32,500 nucleotides of DNA from Sphaeroforma sirkka (Eukaryota > Opisthokonta > Ichthyosporea > Ichthyophonida), in assembly GCA_001586965.3 (NCBI GenBank), contig LUCW03001724.1, positions 1 through 32,500 of the forward strand, read 5' to 3'. The translations under genes and the position numbers were made by a program. Below are positions 31,713 through 32,500 of this stretch, one piece after another (position 1 is the first letter of the stretch; each line of letters begins with the position of its first letter). Below the pieces are notes generated by a model that was not told the origin of the DNA, did not search any database, and worked only from the letters and a program-made list of their open reading frames with translations.

Positions 31713-32392
31713 GCGAGCGTTATTCAAAGTATTTTACTGGGTACAAATAGCACAGTGTATCACACGTTAATGAAGTATCATTTCCAAGATGACAACACAT
31801 GCAAAACAACGAATATCCTATATCTATCTCTCTCTCTCTCATAAATGAATACAACAAATACAATGACTAAAAGACTGGTCGACAAATAGGCAAAATGTAG
31901 AGTAAGAATTGATGGTGTTGTTTGTACTCATTCGGTTCTTCGTAATCTTGATAAGAGGTTGGCGAGCGTAAATAGTAGTATTCTACTGGGACCATAATAC
32001 CAGAGTTTATCATAAACTATCCAAATTTAATAGCAGGATGACAACGCATTTAACAACGGATATCATTTATTTCTCTCTCATATATGACTACAATGACTAG
32101 AAGGCTGACGACAAAATATAGTAGGAGTTGATGGTGTTGATCGTTCAATTAAATTCGATCTAATTTTAAGAGATTAGCGAGCGTACTAGTGTTCTACTGG
32201 GTACAAATAACATAGTTACTACACTAATAAAGTATCAAAAGAAGGATGGCAACGCATTTAATAACGAATACAAATTATCTCTCTCTCATATGTGATTACA
32301 ATGACTAGAGGACTAGTTGACAAATAGGCAAAATATAGAGTAGGAGTATATTGGCGTAGATCGTATTCATTCAGTACTTTGTAATCTTCAGG
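31713..32392. repeat. Three tandem copies of a 215-250 bp repeat
   Basis: Units start at GCGAGCG at 31713, 31962 and 32177. Each contains TTCTACTGGG-like, GATGRCAACGCATTTAAYAACG, TATCTCTCTCTC, ATGACTA-CAATGACTA and GGAGTTGATGGTGTT-like blocks in the same order, with indels. The array begins 70 bp after the stop of the LRR gene and may include its 3' end or terminator region. No reading frame is conserved between units. Confidence 0.85.
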
Positions 32393-32500
32393 GACTACAT
32401 ACATATGCCACAAACCAAAACCTCAGTATCTTGCTACGAATGCCATGTTGCCGTAGTCACTGTTCTTTTGTAAGGAGACTATGTAGTCACCCTCATATGA

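Overview
This is eukaryotic nuclear DNA. It has no operons or ribosome binding sites. It contains LTR retrotransposons of both the Ty1/copia and Ty3/gypsy type, long (TA)n and (CA)n microsatellites, and one gene split by ten short GT-AG introns. The host cannot be named from sequence alone. The small introns and the secreted Ser/Thr/Pro-rich LRR protein would suit a protist such as an ichthyosporean, alga or other stramenopile-like lineage, but that is a guess.

Region by region. 1-4.8 kb: minus-strand relics of a gag-only LTR element in tandem (LTR-gag-LTR-gag), with a third gag C-terminus carrying a CCHC zinc knuckle. 4.77-5.03 kb: an LTR-like repeat that has a relative at 16.6-16.9 kb. 6,412-15,024: one complete plus-strand Ty1/copia element with two LTRs, a 5-bp target duplication AAAAC, a polypurine tract, and all gag-pro-int-RT-RNaseH segments, now broken. 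Inside it a second repeat family has inserted twice: a 1.5-kb copy carrying a coiled-coil ORF1-like reading frame in gag, and a 5'-truncated 0.65-kb copy between RT and RNase H. 15.1-19.26 kb: a decayed minus-strand Ty3/gypsy pol (knuckle/protease remnant, RT, RNase H, integrase). 19.3-19.7 kb (+) and 20.2-22.6 kb (-): two further copia relics in convergent orientation. 23.3-26.0 kb: a microsatellite-rich tract. 26-28 kb: gene-poor DNA with small simple repeats.

28,140-31,643 (+) is the only apparently intact host gene. It has 11 exons and a predicted 740-residue product: signal peptide, Cys-rich N-glycosylatable ectodomain, Ser/Thr/Pro tandem repeats, then LRR units encoded mostly one per exon by short exons with phase-2 introns. 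It is followed by about three copies of a 215-250 bp tandem repeat.

All mobile-element genes here look dead. Stops, frameshifts and lost catalytic residues are visible in every one, and several stops fit C-to-T or G-to-A change. The window therefore looks like a TE graveyard with nested insertions beside one secreted or cell-surface protein gene.
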